Below are positions 1 through 10,648 of a DNA stretch of 64,000 nucleotides, in pieces (position 1 is the stretch's first letter; every line of letters begins with the position of its first letter). The notes beneath the pieces were generated by a model. The model saw nothing but the letters and a program-made list of their open reading frames with translations. It was not told where the DNA came from and made no database searches. This stretch comes from Triangularia verruculosa. Lineage: Eukaryota; Ascomycota; Sordariomycetes; Sordariales; Podosporaceae. The position numbers were made by a program, and so were the translations under genes. Location: NCBI GenBank assembly GCA_033296885.1, contig MU863915.1:62001-126000 (forward strand). Reading direction: 5' to 3'.

Positions 1-700
1 TGCGCTAACCATGTTGTGCCGTCACCGGAAGCACCTGCAATTGGTGTAACAGCCAGGCCAAGACATGTTTTGCTTCAAGACATGGCCGAAGGTGACCGAC
101 TGGAGAAAAAGAACATATTGTGGGGCAGCGGAAGGTCTCGGAGGTTGTGGAATGTCGTCCGCCTCACAAATGTTGGATATGAAATTTCTGTTGGTCGCAT
201 TGACGGAGTTCTGATTCGAGAGAAATCATCAAAACGCAGTTCGGATGAACTAGGAAAAGCTCAGCCAATGGATTTCCAACCAACCATCTATCTTTCCGTC
301 GAAGATCGAAAAACAAGGGAGGGGATACTGTATGGTTGATTGAGCTCACATCACGGCTGAGTCAACTAGGGAAACATACATTCGTCTTTCGAGATGGATC
401 ATTTGGCTGGAGGTCTCATGAATAAGGCACCGAGGGGAGGTACGTTGAGGGGTTCAACCAAGTCTCGAGATTTCCTTGCAAGGGGGGGTTGTATTGTAAA
501 GATACTGCCTAGGCTACCTACTTAAAGGTACCTACCGAGAGAGTGTGAAGTGGTCTGTAAAAGTGAGAGAAAAGAAAGAGAAACGAATAAATGAACTCTG
601 GAGAAAATGTATGCCACCTCATTGTTATGTCCGATTGCTCAGCAGTGTCTTCCACCCTCTCCTCTTCCCGTGTAATATTCAACCACCAACTCTAACAATC
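1..700. other. No gene recognised at window start
   Basis: Only short open frames without family signatures occur here. A TAGGTACCTA-like motif lies near 525-536. The region is the downstream flank of the DUF4360-type gene, which reads toward it. Confidence 0.5.
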
Positions 701-1297
701 TCAGAGAACGAGAGTCTGGTTGCTTATATCCAAGATGTAGGTCGACAAGCGGATAGAGCTCGCAGGGCCGGTCGCGGGCTGCAGCGAGAGAGTGGCGTCG
801 TTAAGCTTGATGGTAGCGGTACGGTTCTGACCAGGAGAGACGTAGTTCTGAGTATACTGAAACTGATCAATCTCCAGGTAACCAGTGTTTAAAGGGCCGC
901 TCCAAGTGACCGCAGGAGGTCTGAGCTCGCCGCTAGGCTGGTCGGACGTGGTAGGCTGAATGACATAGTTGCGTCGCAACTCCCCTGTGACTCCGTTGGC
1001 GAGGTTGACGGCACCGGCATTGCCAATGAGAGTGGCAGTAGGGCTGACTCTGCGGAAGCCCGCAGGATGAGCGACGCCCAATTCAATGGAGCAAGCGACC
1101 TCGCGAGGGTTGGGGAGCGCGGCTCTGAAATTGTCAAACGTGATTGTGACAAGCTCATCGTTGTTGCTGAAAACCGGGTGGACTGTAGGGGGCAGGCAGC
1201 CAGCACCGGAAATAACAATTCCACGGCTGAACTTGACGCGCTCCTGAGCCAGAGTCACGGTAGGGAGGAGGACAGCGGCGATGGCGAGGAACTTCAT
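701..1297 (-). CDS. Secreted DUF4360-type protein
   Basis: This intronless model encodes 198 residues. The chosen ATG (1297) starts a classic signal peptide, MKFLAIAAVLLPTVTLA; the open frame runs further upstream, but that part has no signal and low-complexity content. The mature part has the layout of fungal DUF4360 proteins: an early ISGAGC segment, a central ITFDNF strand, a second cysteine in VACSIEL, and a run of alternating hydrophobic strands to the C-terminus. The function of DUF4360 is unknown; members are small extracellular proteins. No GPI tail or membrane helix follows the signal. No partner gene is evident next to it. Confidence 0.72.
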   Translation of the reverse strand: MKFLAIAAVLLPTVTLAQERVKFSRGIVISGAGCLPPTVHPVFSNNDELVTITFDNFRAALPNPREVACSIELGVAHPAGFRRVSPTATLIGNAGAVNLANGVTGELRRNYVIQPTTSDQPSGELRPPAVTWSGPLNTGYLEIDQFQYTQNYVSPGQNRTATIKLNDATLSLQPATGPASSIRLSTYILDISNQTLVL

Positions 1298-2934
1298 TTT
1301 GAAGACTGGAGTGTTAAGTCGAGCAGATGAAACTGAAGTTTGAAGCTGGGAAGATGGTACGATAACTTGTCTGTGGATGAAGAAGACTACGGTGATTTGA
1401 TCGGGAACTCTTGTCCTATTTGTACTCCAGACTAGGTCGGAAGACCTCCACACCATTAATGACTTGAGAACCGAGCCTGGTCCCTCCCTTCATCTTCACG
1501 TGCCACACTCCAAGCACTTCACATGGTCTGTACAGGTAGCAAGCATCATAGTCCGAGGGATGCCGAAGGGTTCTTAGACCAGTCAGTTCCAGCTTACGCG
1601 AATCATCGTTGTGAAAACTTCAAATCCTAGGACGGCGATGAGCTATGCGCAATCTCGGTGAGCATCGTTCATGTTCGTCCGCATTCTCCGCCAGTATTCC
1701 GCAGTTGCCGTCGTGAGGATGGCGTCATGCACCCTTCAGAGGGTTCTTTTGACCGTAACTGCCCGAAATGACAGCTCATCTTAGAAGCACGAGAGGTCAC
1801 CAGGCCCCGAGTCAAGTTTAAGATGATTTGAGACCTAGGCAGAGACTTCATCACCTCTCAGTCTCACGCCCCCAACACCGAGAGGCCACAGATATCCACA
1901 TGTGAGATATATCGGCAGAGACCATGTATAAACGAGTCCGTGCATTCGATTATATTTTACCGAGGGTTCACGTGAATGAGATGATTCATGAGATGCTGTT
2001 CCCTAGTTATCTGTAGCGATTTCAGAAGCTTCAAGGTGCAAATACCATGTAAACAGATAAGTCGGTAGATATCAAGCAGTACAGATAGGTAGGCTGCATG
2101 CTCGACATCTCACCATCACTGGATCACCATATTTTGAGGTCGAGAAATGCGTTCTTTGAGCAAACAGCTGCCTGTTGTTGTGTGAGATGACCTCCTCAAT
2201 TTAGCGCTTCTCGGGTATCACAAAGGTACCTAGGCCACCGCGCTTAGCTGCCCACATGAGACCATGAACAAGCATTCCAGGTTGACAACGTTGCGTCCCA
2301 ACTCCACGGGAACCAGTAAGATGTCTCGACCAACCTGAGCTTCCTCTAGAAGCAGCCCGACGTAAATTTTCGTGTAACAGTGAGATCGAATTCCTGGTCC
2401 ATCACTCGAACCGTTAGTGGCGCAGGCTGACATCGGATATAAACACCGTCATCAACCAGTCACTTGAGCCTCAAACACTATGCTCGGTCCCACTATGTGT
2501 GATCTATCAACTTGAAACCTTCCAGAAGCCGAGTCCGAGCTGTCGGGCTCATGTGACGAGGAAAGGCGTGGGATGAAGATTAGCAAACGACATATAAAAT
2601 CCCACGCCGGTCATCCCAGATCCATGGTTCAGTGTCGTATCCCTGACCTGAGGTGGTATGTGCTGACACAATAAGTTTGCTAATGGTATCGAGCGCGAAG
2701 CAGCCTGACTGTTGGTTGAGATCGATACGCTGACAGTGGTCACGACAAAGAGCTTAGCATCGCGGAAGCTTCGCGAATGCGCTGGGCGATGTTCGATGAC
2801 ATTTTGTTGGTAAAATTTTCACCGAGATGAAGTTGGCAGAGCATAATAATTATTACTGGAGTTGTCTTCGTGTTACCTCTTTCCACTATTATTCCTTCTG
2901 ATCACTAATCCATCCTCACGTATAAACAGGCTTC
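1298..2934. other. Intergenic, nothing recognised
   Basis: About 1.6 kb between the DUF4360-type gene start and the fasciclin gene end. Open frames are short and unlike any family I know. No repeat or RNA gene was seen. Confidence 0.5.
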
Positions 2935-4128
2935 CTAAAGAACAATAGCCAAAACAAAAGCTGTATAGACCAAAGCCACCCAAGAAATCTGCGTGCTCGT
3001 CGCACCCCCGGTAGCAACGGGAGCAGTGGCAATCGTGGTCGAAGTCGAAGTACCACTCGGCAACGTCGTTGTGGATGGTCCTAGAAGCTGTTCCCTTTGT
3101 CAGCATACCGACTTCATTTTCCATAGCAGTACACAAAGGATCAAGACTCACCCGGTCGATTGTATGCAAAACTCCGTTCTTGATAATGGCATCTCCATGC
3201 ACTATCTGCGCTCCGTTGATATAGTACCCACCATCCCGCAGGGTGACACTCACGGTATCCCCTGCCAAGGTGCGGTAGACATCGCCTTGTCGGAGCAAGG
3301 GCGTGTATGCCGTGACGTCAACCAGAACGTGTCTCCTCAGGACTTGGGCAAGCTCGGTATCTGACAGGGAACTCGCACTGGCAAGAGCGTCATCTGATGG
3401 TACAAGGACAGTGATCTTGGTTTTGTTGTCCAGCTCGGTGAGGAGACCGGCGCGTTGCGCAGCGTTGATGAATGTGCTGACTCCGAGCGAGGGGACTCGG
3501 GCGGTGTCCGAGAGGGATCCGGGGACGGTGATAATGCTATCATGGGGAGGTATAACGTCAGCTTCTATTAAGGTGAGGTCATTTACAACGAAAGAGATAT
3601 CTTCACTCACCCATCCACCGGTCTAATCACACCTCCATTAAAAGGGATATCATTCCCCACCACGGTGACATTCCTACCCAGACCTGCATACACTTTCGGC
3701 CAGATCTCTCCTGGGGGACATCTCTCAACAATGCTCTGAGCGCGCCCAGGTCCGAGGTTGACAAATGCAGGGTCATCTAAAAATGTTGTCCGTGCAGAAC
3801 CTGGCGAAACAGAGAGCTGTCGCTTCTTTTGCTTCTGACTGTGGTCATTCGTCGCGCCGCATTCGCATTCTTCAATGGACGGGTTCTCCTCCTCGTCTTG
3901 ACGCTTTGCGCTGCTGGAGTTGGACCGGTTAGGTGTGACAGACCGGATTGCTTCATCGATGGGGGCGTAGATGACCAAGCCCGGGCCAGCAGCATTCGCG
4001 ATGGAGGGGATGTTGGTGATACGCTGGGCGTAGAGTGTGAAGTTGTTGGCATTGAGGGCTTGAAGGAGCGTCTGCCCCAGAACGGGGGAGACCAGAAAAG
4101 GAACTGAGAGAATGGTGGAAGGTAACAT
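2935..4128 (-). CDS. Two-domain fasciclin (FAS1) protein, GPI-anchored
   Basis: Three exons: 4128-3611, 3536-3152 and 3087-2935, giving 351 residues. Both introns start GTGAGT, and the phases join cleanly (PVDG|IITVP and TIDR|LLGPS). The start at 4128 opens a signal peptide (MLPSTILSVPFLVSPVLG). The first FAS1 domain is interrupted by a charged insertion with ECECG and KQKKR; it ends at GGVIRPVDG. The second FAS1 domain is typical: TKITVLVPSDDAL, then VLRRHVL, then GVLHTIDR. The tail is Ser/Thr rich and ends in a hydrophobic helix (WVALVYTAFVLAIVL), the pattern of a GPI-anchor signal. FAS1 proteins act in cell-surface adhesion, and an anchored wall or plasma-membrane location is inferred. The gene is divergent from the membrane-protein gene at 5266. 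Confidence 0.85.
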
Positions 4129-5265
4129 CTTGGAAGTAAATGCAAGACCGAGGACGGCGAGGCTGTGGTCCTTGGTCGCAACTGTGATGACAGAAGAGAA
4201 CAAGCAAACTACCTAGGTACGTGAGGACTATATAGGTACCTACCTGATCATGCCTGCCTTTTACGGAATACTTTACTTCTCTTCGTAGAGCAAGCTGATT
4301 CTCATTTTGGCTATGTGGCGCTTCAGGGAACACCTGGATATCTTGGTGCACAAGTCAAAGTCCCACTCGGGGAACTACCCTTTGGTTACGCCCTATCTTG
4401 TTGGCTGCCAGCTCCGCATAATGTCAATGTAATCCCCGACCGACTTATCAGATTCCAATTTTTGTGGGGTCCTGGAGTCTGCATGCATATTGCATTTTGT
4501 GGCTTCAGCCTCATCGAACATCAGTGGTCCACCTAGCTGTTAGGCTCCCCGGCAATGATCTGGCTCATTCTCATTTGTCCGGTTTGTTTCCCGCCTTTCA
4601 TGTCCCTTGCCCTGTTTACAGGACCCTACAGGACCCAGGCCACGGTATGTCCCGTTCTCCGCTCGTATCCGCGGTAGGCGGTTGGCGACTGCGCTATCAT
4701 GAAGTGCGCGGACTGCATTAGGAACATTGTATGTCACCCTGGGTCCGGTTTGGGGAATTGGCCGCAACGCCACCGAAGCCCAACTGGAACTGCCGAGAGC
4801 TGACAAGTCAACATAAAGGTCGTAAAATCTGTATGACAACATTCAATATTCCAAGGTTCTTCCAATCAGTGCACCTGACAGCGTGACGCATGTGCTGATC
4901 ACTACCAGCTCAAGACCCCGCGAAGGCAGGCTGGAGAAACTTCATGTTGTGTTTCTATGAATACAGGTGTTTGGTTGGTCAAAAGCATTAGTCCTCAAAT
5001 TCACTAGGGATTTGAGGAGCTTAGGTATTGATTGGGACTGAATTTTTGGAGGCTGGTGTTCAGGCACCAGGGTACCTTACCTAGCAAAAGTTCGGTGTCC
5101 GACACACCCCTTGCCAACATTGAGGCTCTCCAGAAACTCCCTCCGCCATTTCCTTCTTGTTCCGTAGAAAGACGGAAAGCCGCCAAAAGAAATTCCCAAA
5201 TCTTCGCTGCATGCCATTGTTCACACTATCTACCTCCTGCTCGACCTCTGGCAAACGTCTGAAGC
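4129..5265. other. Divergent intergenic region
   Basis: About 1.1 kb shared upstream region of the fasciclin gene (minus) and the membrane-protein gene (plus). It carries the CCTAGGTAC/TAGGTACCTACC motif at 4211-4246. No further gene is supported. Confidence 0.5.
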
Positions 5266-7158
5266 ATGGCAGAATCCATCCCCTACGCCTTTCCCAATGC
5301 AAACTCCTACCATCTCCTCGTTCCTTTCTACGCGCCCGTCTCTGAGCGTGGTTCAGTATGGGCCGTGGCGATGGATGAGAGGAGCGGCACCATCTTTTCT
5401 TCAGCCCTGACCGTCATGTTTACTCAAATCTTCATTTACATTTGGAGCTTCATCGTCTGTATGGTCGTGTTCTTTGATGGCGACGGAACCCTCCGACGCT
5501 ATGTGGCACTGATGACCATCTGGAATATTGACAATCCATGGCACGCCTGCAAGGAGATGGCCCAATATGCTTGGGCCTGCTTCTGGGGTGATTCAAGCAA
5601 GAAGCCAAACCGGGGTCGAGACTGGCGTGAGCTTTCCTACGGATTCACGGTTGCAGCTCTTGCTCTGATCGTCCATCTCACAAATCTGGCCGTCAGTATC
5701 TATGTTCCCTCTCTCCTGGAGCTCGAAAACATGGCCCCCGCCAACGCGGATGTGCTGTACTTCCCCAACTCTCCTCAAACAACACAGGAAAGAATCGATC
5801 AATTTGGCGTGAGGGTTCCTCCCGTGATGCGCGCTCTAGGAAGCTCCACGATCGCAAGAGACCAGATTCTTGAGAAGGTCACGATCACCTCTTCGCCGTC
5901 ATTCCCAGCCACCGACCCAACGCCCAATCCTGACTTCCAAATGGGATGGAACTACTCCCTGTCTGGTGTCGACTTCGGGTTCCAATTTGCCACAGGCCTG
6001 ACTCTTTCTATCGTCGGTTCCTGCAGCACACAGTATGGCTGGCTATCACCCGAAGACAGCATCCCCAATGTCAACGAAACCTACCGGCTCTGGGATGGCA
6101 AATTCAACCTTACGGTCTTCGCCGACCAATCCGCCATCTCCCTAACCCCAGTCGGAACATTCACTGGACACCCCGACAACGGCGTCCAAGCCAACACCGA
6201 CGGCAACCTCACCTTCGCCGTCACCATCGGCTCCGTCCACCGCGCCTCCCTCAACAGCGGCACCGACCCCTGGTACCTCACCTCCCCCCGCCCCGAACCC
6301 AACTCCACCTTCCCCGCCGCCGAACACAACGCCTCACACTGGATCCAACCCTCCCGCCCGGTCCTCTCCTGCTGGGAGCAACGCATCTGGTCATACAAAG
6401 ACTCCACCACCGTCCGAAACAACGAAATCGCCAACCTCACCCGCCCCGACCTCTCCGCCCCACTAGTCCGAGTCCTCCGAACAGCACTCGCAAGACCAAT
6501 GCTCGTCACCGTCGGCATCCACGCAGGCGACTCCTCTCTCCTCTGCCGCACAACCAGCTCCCGCGGCGTGATCGACGCAAGCAAATGCTCCATCTACACT
6601 GACATGGAGCGCCTCATCCTCGCCTCCTACGTTTCCACCCAAAACATCTTCACCGACACCACGCTTTTCGCTTCAGGCATCACCTACCCCAACGTCTTCC
6701 GCTTCAACACCACGACCAACTCCCACGAACCAGGAACAGCCGATTTCATCGTCCGCTCCCCCGACGTGAGAACGTTTTCCATGGTCGGCATCATCGTCGT
6801 CTCCGTCGCGCTGGCGACTTTGTTTCTGGTGAGATTTACCGCGGCGAGGTTGCTTGGCTGGGGGTGCCTCGGCCATCATAATGTCTGGCGGAGGATGGAG
6901 GTCTTGAACGCGCCGCAGCTGTTTAGGAATCTGTTTGAAGGCACGCGTGAGCCGGGGAGACATGAGGAGTATTGGCCTTGCGATAAGGTGTATCCTGTCG
7001 GAAGGGATGAGAGGAAGTTTGACCTGGTGGAGTGTGTAACGAAGGCTGAGACGAAGGAGTGTGTGGGACATATTGATAAGCCGCATTTGAAGACGGCTGT
7101 AGGTTTGGGGGAGAGGAATGGGAAGCAAGAGGTTGTAGCCGGGGTGAACGAGGTCTAG
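5266..7158 (+). CDS. Fungal integral membrane protein, unknown function
   Basis: A single open frame of 630 residues without a visible intron. Two hydrophobic helices lie in the N-terminal third: about residues 45-68 (TVMFTQIFIYIWSFIVCMVV) and about 127-150 (FTVAALALIVHLTNLAVSIY). A long polar ectodomain of about 340 residues follows, with several N-x-S/T sites. A third helix lies near residues 505-525 (MVGIIVVSVALATLFLV), then a cytoplasmic-looking tail of about 100 residues. This resembles a family of fungal hypothetical membrane proteins, but I cannot name a function. Codon usage in the middle is strongly C-ending, which also creates long meaningless antisense frames. Confidence 0.8.
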   Translation: MAESIPYAFPNANSYHLLVPFYAPVSERGSVWAVAMDERSGTIFSSALTVMFTQIFIYIWSFIVCMVVFFDGDGTLRRYVALMTIWNIDNPWHACKEMAQYAWACFWGDSSKKPNRGRDWRELSYGFTVAALALIVHLTNLAVSIYVPSLLELENMAPANADVLYFPNSPQTTQERIDQFGVRVPPVMRALGSSTIARDQILEKVTITSSPSFPATDPTPNPDFQMGWNYSLSGVDFGFQFATGLTLSIVGSCSTQYGWLSPEDSIPNVNETYRLWDGKFNLTVFADQSAISLTPVGTFTGHPDNGVQANTDGNLTFAVTIGSVHRASLNSGTDPWYLTSPRPEPNSTFPAAEHNASHWIQPSRPVLSCWEQRIWSYKDSTTVRNNEIANLTRPDLSAPLVRVLRTALARPMLVTVGIHAGDSSLLCRTTSSRGVIDASKCSIYTDMERLILASYVSTQNIFTDTTLFASGITYPNVFRFNTTTNSHEPGTADFIVRSPDVRTFSMVGIIVVSVALATLFLVRFTAARLLGWGCLGHHNVWRRMEVLNAPQLFRNLFEGTREPGRHEEYWPCDKVYPVGRDERKFDLVECVTKAETKECVGHIDKPHLKTAVGLGERNGKQEVVAGVNEV

Positions 7159-7798
7159 CAGGGAGAGAGAATTTGCCCTGCGGGTGGGTGAGAATGCTGG
7201 CTTCAAATTGACCTTGGTAAATCCCAATTCATCAGGTTTATACGGTTTATATTCCACATTTGATCTCCTCTACATTTGTAAACAACATCCACATTTACTG
7301 ACCGCATCAAAAAATACTCTTCCGTTCTGCAGCATCTGGCATCAACTCTCCGGTCCCCGAGGTGACGCATCCCTTAACGAATTGAACAGAACCCCCGGCG
7401 TTAATAAAGTTTTGGATGGCGTCCTTCATAGATACTGACCTCCAGACTTCCTTAGCAGGAGCAGCATTCATTTGGTAGAGTATAGAACTGGAGAGGACTC
7501 ATGGCTTTATGCAATACCCTTTGCGGATACTGGGCTGAGGCTCCTAGCCCCATTGTGGACAATAACAGCTTCAGTTCACAGAGGCTGAATGTTGAGGACA
7601 TTTCGTGACACGAAGGCTCGCTACAGGTAAGCTTGGTACAGTTGTAGAAGCTAGGTTGGTCCTGTGCCACAGAAAACCTCGATCCCGACAATGACAACTG
7701 GCACGAGTTCTATTCTTGAAATGGAGTTTTTTCACAACTTCAAATCTATCTGCATCTCTCAACCATGCCCTTGAGCGAGTCCAATCCACACCAATGAA
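7159..7798. other. Convergent 3' flank, nothing recognised
   Basis: About 640 nt between the 3' ends of the membrane-protein gene and the GTPase gene. It probably holds both 3' UTRs; no gene signature was seen. Confidence 0.5.
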
Positions 7799-8733
7799 TT
7801 AGCAGCCGCGCTTCAAATCCATAATCTCCTGCTCTCTGTGATAAATCTTGTCCCGAAGGTCATCTATCTCAGCCTTGGTAGCGTCCCTATCAGATTGCAG
7901 GTCCCGGAGCTTATCCTGAAGCTTGATCACCTCCTCGCTCTTCTGCTTGTTAATCTCTTTGCCAGCGGCGGTCTCCTCCAAAGTCTTTCCACTTGCAAGC
8001 TCTTCTTGAAGCTTGATGTGCTTGGCGTCACACTCCATCAACCACCGGACAATTCTGAGAGCTTCCTTTTGGTTATCCCTGTAAGGCAATGCGCGAGCTC
8101 CTCTCTTCACCATGCCACCCCAAATGTCAGGGCGTGCCGTCCGCTTATCAACCCGATTCTGTCCCTCCTTGTGATCCTTAGCATGGGTGCCGCCAATCAC
8201 AACGCGATCGTACGACTCCTCGCCTATCATCATCTTGAACAGACGTGTGCGAAAGGCTTCGGAGGCTCCAACACGTGCGTTGGAGACTAGCTGTAGAAGT
8301 ACAACGCCGTTGAGCTTGGTATCCCTGCCGTGTCTATCCATCAAGTGCTTGGAGACGAGCCTGAGGATGTCAACATCGCTGCGGCCCTTGCCCGGGTCAT
8401 CGAAGCCGGGTGTATCAATCAGCGTTACCTGCCGCCCATCAATCGTGCAGGAAACCGACACTGCATCCTGCGTGACTGTTTTCCAGTTTTTTGTCAGCGT
8501 TGAATGCAGAGGAAGGGACTGTGTGGTAATAGGCACACATACCAGAGTCGACACCGTCGTCGATTTCGAGGTCGGTGTTTCCTGTGACTCGTGACACAAA
8601 CGTCGTTTTGCCCGCCCCTGTAGGGCCGATAACCTACATCGTGATGACATTAAACGACGGCTAATAGCACCAGGTTGCAATAGTTAGTACATACCGCAAT
8701 GCGGACCGGTGGTAATTGCGCTTGACGCGCCAT
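7799..8733 (-). CDS. AIG1/Toc34-like P-loop GTPase with coiled-coil tail
   Basis: Three exons, 8733-8695, 8633-8543 and 8475-7799, code for 268 residues. The tiny first exon gives MARQAQLPPVRIA, and splicing restores the P-loop GPTGAGKT at residues 16-23. The switch II/G3 motif is LIDTPGFDDPG. A G4-like GTHAKDHK follows at the expected distance. The last 80 residues are charged heptads (KLQEELASGK to MDLKRGC), a likely coiled coil. This is the layout of fungal AIG1/IMAP-type small GTPases, related to septin/TRAFAC paraseptin GTPases. No membrane helix is seen. The role is unknown; plant and animal relatives act in immunity and membrane events, but that is not evidence for this gene. Confidence 0.8.
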
Positions 8734-9740
8734 GTTGCTGCTGGGTTCAACTGTGCAAACAAGGTGGAATGTGAGACAAATGGGAATTGGGGTTAATGTT
8801 GGCGTTGACGATCCCTTCGTTGTTCAAGGGGTAGTCGTTCAAATCGTCCGACTTGTGTTTGTCTAGGTAAGGTAGGTAGGTAGCTACAAATAACAAAAGC
8901 TCGTCGGGGAACGGCCTTTTGTAGGGGTTCGGTTGAATAGTGACAACTTGGGTTCAGGTCGTTAAGTTCTGCACTCTCGGCTTCCTTATGGAGCAAGCCT
9001 ACCTGATGAGACATCATAAACGGAAGAGTTCTATGGTATTCCAACACCTGGGCCCAATGTTGGTTGATGTCCCTTCCGGGGAACCTGCACTCACTTAACC
9101 CACGAAAGAAAATGAGAAAGTAGTTCAAGTTAGCCCTTTTTAGAAGTCCTATTTGAACATCGTCAGGCCCGGGTAGGTACCGACATGTAATTCACTTTTT
9201 TTATTCCACATTTGACACAAAGCTAGAATATACATCGGTTCTCACACTTGGGCATCTGCTTCGACCCCAAGTATTATAAAGTATTATCAGCTGTAACCCT
9301 GGTCACTTAAAAGTCTAACGGAGTAAAGCGTGCTTCCATAATCGAGCAGTGACTGCTACCTTTGGGCAGCTCCAGTCCCACATGCAATAACAAGCATACC
9401 TAGGATCGTTTGTTGCGACGTCAGTAGCGCCAACAGGCCGACAATACCTTGGCCTTTAAGATACCCGTACTACGGAGCCTTAAATCCGCAACCGTCCCAA
9501 AACTCAAATCACCCCACTCCAAGAATTGTGCCAAGTCCAGGCATACTACCTACCTGGATGAGAATGACCACCTCAGTCAAGAAAGAGCCCCCAATTCCTC
9601 GTCAGCTCCATTCTCTTCTGAGTCTTCTCCCACTCTCCTCGCAAAGCCTGGGCCACGTTCAGAGCCCGCAGGCAACAAACACTCCTTCTCAACACATCAC
9701 CTTCCCAAGTACCCAACATTCCAGGGACGAAGTAGCAGCG
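8734..9740. other. Divergent intergenic region
   Basis: About 1 kb shared upstream DNA of the GTPase (minus) and the small membrane protein (plus). TAGGTAAGGTAGGTAGGTAG lies at 8863-8882. No gene is supported, though a frame with upstream ATGs runs into the next gene from 9528. Confidence 0.45.
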
Positions 9741-10217
9741 ATGGCAACCCTCAACGCTATCCGCGGCATCGCCACCGTCATGCGCAGCCTCGCCACAGCC
9801 CTCGTCTCCTGGCTCATCACCGGCGCCCTGGGCTCCATCGATTGGCGACCGGCGGAGCCCTCCCTCCTCGTCATCGTAACCAGCATCCTCGGCACGACAC
9901 AGCTCCTCTCCCTGCTCATCTTATCCAGCTCTGCGGGGGACCTCTGGCCGCGTAGCGCCGGTGCGTACGCGATATCGGCGATTCTGGGCTTCGGCGCGAC
10001 GACCATTTGGGCGATCCTCGGCTCCGCGTGGGCCCGCCACCCGTATCTCGGCGTGTTCTGCTCGCTCGCCGGCGTCTATCTTGGCTTGGCTGTCGAGGGG
10101 TTCACGGGCGTCTTTGGCCGGGTGAGGGACGCGTGGGCGGCTACGGTCGCACCGTCATCGTCGTCGTCGTCGTCGCAGGACAGCGGCGCCATGGTGGCGA
10201 GGGGAAAGCGAGATTGA
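9741..10217 (+). CDS. Small multi-helix membrane protein, unknown
   Basis: The model has 158 residues, starting at the ATG of MATLNAIRG. An in-frame ATG at 9528 would add 71 proline/serine-rich residues and is judged less likely. Three or four hydrophobic segments are visible: ATALVSWLITGALG, SLLVIVTSILGTTQLLSLLI, GAYAISAILGFGATTIWAIL and YLGVFCSLAGVYLGLAV. The C-terminus is a serine run and a basic tail. I do not recognise the family. It lies tail to tail with gtb3, ending about 430 nt before that gene's stop codon. Confidence 0.55.
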   Translation: MATLNAIRGIATVMRSLATALVSWLITGALGSIDWRPAEPSLLVIVTSILGTTQLLSLLILSSSAGDLWPRSAGAYAISAILGFGATTIWAILGSAWARHPYLGVFCSLAGVYLGLAVEGFTGVFGRVRDAWAATVAPSSSSSSSQDSGAMVARGKRD

Positions 10218-10648
10218 GTGCGGCGTTCCGTTTAACGGTTTTGTAATCAGTAGACGGCAGATAATGAGGTTGGTTGAGCAACTGGATAGGTACCTAAGGT
10301 TATAGCGGCAGCTCGATCTGTGGTTATAATTTCGATGCAATTCTACGCACCTACATACAAAGGGCCTCCAAACAGCAAGGAGGTACCAGGTTCCCTCCTT
10401 CGCCGCAGTGGTTCTGGCGGGCGATTTCAACCTAGGTATGCCAGGCGCGGAGAAGTGGGGCCGAGCGGGATGAACACTCCACAAAGGAAAGCGAGTTAAA
10501 CAAAACATATTGATACTTTTCCTTCAACCTAAATCAAACCATTAAACCCATCCCATTGCCATCCCTTACACAATCGTTAAAACAAACATTACATCCAACC
10601 CATATACACACTAAGCATTCTTCCCCCTTATACACAAAACAAGAAATC

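Noticed and set aside
5946..6602. 218-codon open frame overlapping the membrane-protein gene in another frame
   Set aside because: It is a composition shadow of C-ending codons, rich in Pro, Arg and His, with no family features.
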